64,000 nucleotides of DNA from Halobacteria archaeon HArc-gm2 (GTDB lineage Archaea > Halobacteriota > Halobacteria > Halobacteriales > Haloarculaceae): contig JAOPKE010000005.1 of the NCBI GenBank assembly GCA_025517465.1, positions 186,001-250,000 of the forward strand, given 5' to 3'. The position numbers were made by a program, and so were the translations under genes. Every line of letters begins with the position of its first letter. The first letter of the stretch is position 1. Shown in pieces: positions 61,049-64,000 of this stretch. The notes below the pieces were generated by a model. That model was not told where the DNA came from. It was given only the letters and a program-made list of their open reading frames with translations, and searched no databases.

Positions 61049-61512
61049 TCGTCAGTCCTCCTGCCGACAGCGACTGTCTGTCGGGCTATTCCCCTCTCGG
61101 CGTCTGTCCGATATCCTCTCATTTGTGACGGAAACCGTGTTCTGCTGGATGACCCAATAACCCTTCGGTCGGTGGGTGTTCGCTCACTATTCGAATATAT
61201 CACTGGTGGGTTATATCAGCCGCGGCCCAGTGGCCATCGCGCGTGATTCGCGTCCGTACAGTACAATTTAGCGGTGGCATAATAATGGTGTTTAGACCGC
61301 AGTGAAAGTGACACTGGATCTCTGTGAGGTGGGTGTCGTCTCCCGGTTCGCAGTGGAAATCCGAGAACGAATCGGTGCCCGCTATGCGTCGGGACCCACC
61401 CGGTGAACGGTCGAGTCAGTGACTCGGCGTCCGCTCGCCACGTTTTACATATTGATTCTTATAGGTCTTGGGTAGACGGGACTCGATCGCGACGCCCGTT
61501 CCCTGCCTCGGC
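61049..61512. other. 464-bp gene-free region upstream of nrdJ
   Basis: AT-richer than its surroundings with no ORF of interest. It holds a 10-bp palindrome TATTCGAATA (61188-61197) beside ATATATCAC, and AT-rich steps near 61281-61300 and 61445-61462. These could be promoter elements for nrdJ (minus strand) or for the small membrane gene at 61550 (plus). I saw no cobalamin riboswitch or NrdR-type box I would defend. Confidence 0.5.
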
Positions 61513-61527
61513 GACAAGATACTTGTC
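61513..61527. promoter_or_regulatory. GACAAG-ATA-CTTGTC palindrome upstream of a small membrane gene
   Basis: A perfect 6-bp inverted repeat with 3-base centre, 23-37 nt upstream of ATG 61550, i.e. over the expected TATA/BRE position. A second repeat AGATACT...AGTATCT (61517-61523 and 61540-61546) overlaps it. Suggests a repressor or activator site. Confidence 0.45.
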
Positions 61528-61549
61528 TCGCGAGTGGATAGTATCTGGC

Positions 61550-61741
61550 ATGCTACAGACGCTGGGTCCCCTCGGCTCCGTTCCCTCGATCCTTCTCGGC
61601 TTGCTCGCCCTCGCGGCGGTCATCCTGGTCGGCCGGTTCGTCCTCCAGATCGCCTGGAAACTCGTCCTCGTCGCACTCGTCGTCGTCGGCGTGCTGTGGC
61701 TGCTCGGGATGGTCGGCGCCCCGCTGGCCGTCGCGGTCTAA
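61550..61741 (+). CDS. Small membrane protein, unknown function
   Basis: 63 residues from ATG 61550 (MLQTLGPLGSVPSILLGLLA). Almost entirely hydrophobic with two segments (about 11-33 and 36-58) and one basic turn (WK). Codon use and the promoter-placed palindrome support it being real. It converges on trpG with only 37 bp between stops. No family recognised. Confidence 0.6.
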   Translation: MLQTLGPLGSVPSILLGLLALAAVILVGRFVLQIAWKLVLVALVVVGVLWLLGMVGAPLAVAV

Positions 61742-61778
61742 GCAACAGAACTGGGCGTGGGTATCGCCTGTGCTGCCC

Positions 61779-62393
61779 TCACACGCCGTCCAGGAAGTTC
61801 CGGATGACGTCGTGGCCGACAGCGGTCAGCACGGACTCGGGGTGGAACTGCACCGCCTCGATGGGGTACTCGCGGTGGCGGACGCCCATCACGAGTTCGA
61901 CCGTCTCGCCGTCGTCCGTTTCGGCCTCGGTCGTCGCCGTCACCTCGAAGCAGTCGGGCACCTCGGTCGCGACGAGCGAGTGATAGCGCCCGCCCTGGAA
62001 CCCCTGGTCGAGGCCGGCGAAGACGCCGCGGCCGTCGTGGTCGACCGGGAACGCCTTGCCGTGGATGGGTTCCGGGGCCCGTCCGACGGTGCCGCCGTAC
62101 TCGTAGACCGCCGCTTCCAGGCCGAGGCAGACGCCGAGCGTCGGCACCTCCGGGCTCACTTCCCGCAGGACGTCCATCGTGACGCCGACGTCGCGGTCGT
62201 TCTTCGGGTGGCCCGGCCCGGGCGAGATGATTATCGCGTCCGGGTCGACCGCCCGGATCTCGTCGAGCGACGTGGTGTTCTTCAGCACCTCGGTCTCGGC
62301 GTGTTCGGACGTGTACTCCACGAGGTTGTACGTGAACGAGTCGAAGTTGTCGACGAAGAGAACCCGCTTCGCGTCCACGGCCGTGGCGCTCAT
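61779..62393 (-). CDS. trpG: Anthranilate synthase component II (glutamine amidotransferase)
   Basis: 204 residues. Supplies ammonia from glutamine to TrpE for tryptophan synthesis. Seen: FVDNFDSFTYNLVEY, oxyanion region SPGPGHP, nucleophile Cys89 (TLGVCLGLEAAV), and His184/Glu186 (VQFHPESV), i.e. the complete class I triad. In many relatives the nucleophile motif is GVCLGHQ; here it is GVCLGLEA. Its start overlaps the trpE stop (ATGA), so the two are translated from one message. Confidence 0.95.
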   Translation of the reverse strand: MSATAVDAKRVLFVDNFDSFTYNLVEYTSEHAETEVLKNTTSLDEIRAVDPDAIIISPGPGHPKNDRDVGVTMDVLREVSPEVPTLGVCLGLEAAVYEYGGTVGRAPEPIHGKAFPVDHDGRGVFAGLDQGFQGGRYHSLVATEVPDCFEVTATTEAETDDGETVELVMGVRHREYPIEAVQFHPESVLTAVGHDVIRNFLDGV

Positions 62394-64000
62394 CGGGTCA
62401 CCTCCCCGGGCGCGGTGTCACCCGCTGACTCGGCCCTCGCCGGCTCCTCGATGGCCTCGACGGCGTCGAGGACGCCGCCCATCTTCTTCTCGGTCTCCTC
62501 GTACTCGCTCGCGGGGACGGAGTCGGCGACGATGCCGGCGCCGGCCTGAACGGTCGTTCGTTGCCGGCCGTCTCCCGTCTCTTCGACGGTGGCCGACCGG
62601 ATCACGATGGCGAAGTCCGTGTCGCCGGTCCACGAGACGTAGCCGACGCCGCCGCCGTACAGGCCCCGCGGTTCGCGTTCCAGGTCGTCGATTATCTCCA
62701 TCGCGCGGATCTTCGGCGCCCCAGACAGGGTCCCCGCGGGGAAGGTGCCCCGCACCGCGTCGAAAGCATCACAGTCCTCGGCCAGCGTCCCCGTCACGGT
62801 GGACTCGATGTGCTGGACGTGGCTGTACTTGAGGACGTTCATGAACTCTTCGACGCGAACCGAACCCGGTTCACTGACCCGCCGGACGTCGTTGCGGGCC
62901 AGATCGACCAGCATCGTGTGCTCGGCCCGCTCCTTGTCGTCGGCGAGCATCTCGCCGGCCAGCCGGCGGTCCTCGACGGGGCTGGTCCCGCGCGAGCACG
63001 TGCCCGCGATGGGGTTCGAGGTGATCAGGTCGCCCGCGACGGAGACGAGCGTCTCGGGGCTCGCGCCGACGACGCTCAGGCCGTCGAAGTCGAGCAGGTA
63101 CATGTACGGCGAAGGGTTGATATCGCGGAGCGACTCGTACAGCCCGATGGGGTCCATCTCGCCGTAGAGCTCACGCTTGCGCGAGATGACGCCCTGGTAG
63201 ATGTCACCCGAGAGCACCGACTCCTTGGCTTTCTCGACGGCGGCCTCGTACTCGTCGCGCGGGCCAGCGTCCTCGTGTTCCCGCGTGAACCCGCCGGTCT
63301 CCAGGTCGTCGGCGGTCGTCAGGGCCGCCTCGACGCGCTCGGCCTCGGCGACGAGTTCGTCGTAGCGTTCGCCGGCGTCGTCACCGTCGGCGACCTCATC
63401 GTCACCATCGTGACCGTCCGCACCGTCACTGAGGAGGGGGGTGAACACCAGCGACACCGAATCCTCGGCGTGGTCGAACCGGAGCGTCGCCGTGCTCAGG
63501 ACGAACTGGGCGTCCGGAAACCGGGAGTCGGGCCGCTCGACGCCGACCTCCTCGAGCCAGAGGTCGTAGACGGCGTCGTAGGCGAGGAAGCCGACGAGAC
63601 CGCCGTCGAGTAGCTGGCGGTCGTGGTGGGGGAACCCGCGCAGGTCGACGTCGGGCATGGTGGCCCGCAGGTCGTCGAGCACGTCGCCGCCGTTGGTCGT
63701 GATCAGTCCGTCCAGTCGGTCGTCGAGCGTTTCGACGGCAGTGTCGTCGGCGTCGACGGTGACGACGGCGTCCGGGTCGTAGCCGACGAATGAGTAGCGG
63801 GCGTGCCGGTCGTCCGTCGTCGCGGCGAAGGCGCCGTCGGGGTCGCTGGAGGCGACCTTCTCGGCGCTCTCCAGCAGGAAGGCGTAGTCGCTGTCGCCGG
63901 CCCCCTCCGCGTTAGAGGTGCGGCCGGTAAGCGCGGCGTAGGAAGCCAGCGGTTCGACGTCGACGTCGAGCTCTGCGACGGCACGGACGACCGTCGGGCC
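62390..64000 (-). CDS. trpE: Anthranilate synthase component I, 5' end outside window
   Basis: The frame is open to the last base of the window (536 residues visible), so the start lies beyond it; the Met-led reading from 63682 is internal. Visible N-terminal domain begins VVRAVAELDVDVEPLASYAA with the ELDVDVEP/LLES region near the Trp-binding site. The chorismate-binding catalytic domain has DIYQGVISRKREL, PSPYMYLLDFDG, SPETLVSVAGDLITSNPIAG, TCSRG, EHTMLVDLARNDVRRVS, HVQHIESTVTGTL, FPAGTLSGAPKIRAMEIID and the GVGYVSWTGDTDFAIVIRSA end. Makes anthranilate from chorismate with TrpG. Confidence 0.95.
   Translation of the reverse strand, partial: GPTVVRAVAELDVDVEPLASYAALTGRTSNAEGAGDSDYAFLLESAEKVASSDPDGAFAATTDDRHARYSFVGYDPDAVVTVDADDTAVETLDDRLDGLITTNGGDVLDDLRATMPDVDLRGFPHHDRQLLDGGLVGFLAYDAVYDLWLEEVGVERPDSRFPDAQFVLSTATLRFDHAEDSVSLVFTPLLSDGADGHDGDDEVADGDDAGERYDELVAEAERVEAALTTADDLETGGFTREHEDAGPRDEYEAAVEKAKESVLSGDIYQGVISRKRELYGEMDPIGLYESLRDINPSPYMYLLDFDGLSVVGASPETLVSVAGDLITSNPIAGTCSRGTSPVEDRRLAGEMLADDKERAEHTMLVDLARNDVRRVSEPGSVRVEEFMNVLKYSHVQHIESTVTGTLAEDCDAFDAVRGTFPAGTLSGAPKIRAMEIIDDLEREPRGLYGGGVGYVSWTGDTDFAIVIRSATVEETGDGRQRTTVQAGAGIVADSVPASEYEETEKKMGGVLDAVEAIEEPARAESAGDTAPGEVTR

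Noticed and set aside
61049-61512. Cobalamin riboswitch or NrdR box upstream of nrdJ
   Set aside because: Looked for because the enzyme uses B12; found only AT-rich steps and one short palindrome, nothing matching known elements.
1-64000. CRISPR array
   Set aside because: No 28-37 bp direct repeats with unique spacers; the repeated DNA present is hairpin or inverted-arm in character.

Overview
The window is chromosomal DNA of a halophilic archaeon (class Halobacteria). The evidence is very high G+C, strongly acidic proteins, archaeal information-processing genes (RFC large subunit, Cbf5/TruB), leaderless promoters with TATA elements about 25 nt upstream of start codons, HMG-CoA synthase for isoprenoid lipids, Trk potassium uptake, Tat-type lipoprotein signals, and an elongator tRNA-Met with a bulge-helix-bulge intron. 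The family cannot be fixed from sequence alone; something near Haloarculaceae is a guess.

Layout. 1-4.7 kb: 3' end of ilvD, a cluster of hairpins, a membrane-anchored JAMM-like protein, a small ribbon-helix-helix protein and an arylsulfotransferase-like protein. 4.7-8.3 kb: the conserved minus-strand block adk / EMC3-Oxa1-like DUF106 / cmk / truB / tRNA-Pro. 8.3-14.8 kb: small membrane proteins, a universal stress protein, and potassium uptake (short TrkA, TrkH, convergent long TrkA). 15-21.3 kb: two surface proteins with type IV pilin-like N-termini and hmgB, bracketed by two copies of a large structured non-coding element. 21.4-27.6 kb: PHP phosphatase, XRE regulator, tandem Usp protein, an AbrB/PIN toxin-antitoxin pair and rfcL. 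27.7-33 kb: a 1749-residue secreted protein whose N-terminal third is a 23-residue glutamine-ladder repeat. 33-38.9 kb: CtaA, malic enzyme, RNase HI, small proteins, a HalX response regulator. 39-45.4 kb: a GH3 glycosidase divergent from two peptide/opine-type ABC ATPases that have no adjacent permeases, then an orphan LivK-like binding protein. 45.6-51.2 kb: a DyP-like Tat protein with its FG-GAP/UnbV partner, a short-chain dehydrogenase, a nucleoside hydrolase and a GAP-family membrane protein. 51.3-57.6 kb: intron-containing tRNA-Met, conserved haloarchaeal proteins, a VTT-family membrane protein, a receiver-PAS-PAS histidine kinase, a 39-residue zinc-finger protein and a membrane sulfite-oxidase-fold enzyme. 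57.7-64 kb: class II ribonucleotide reductase, then trpG and a trpE cut by the window edge.

Most unusual is the non-coding fraction. (i) Five arms at three loci (15.0-15.4, 20.6-21.2, 57.7 kb) share fixed end boxes (CTGAAAG at one end, CTTTCGA at the other) but carry different, mutually complementary stems, so the stems covary. (ii) A 106-107 bp element with 14-bp terminal inverted repeats occurs twice (23.7 and 52.9 kb). (iii) Hairpins whose stems differ but whose loops follow GAACGnAGTGA or a close variant occur in clusters. No CRISPR array, IS transposase, rRNA or intein was seen.
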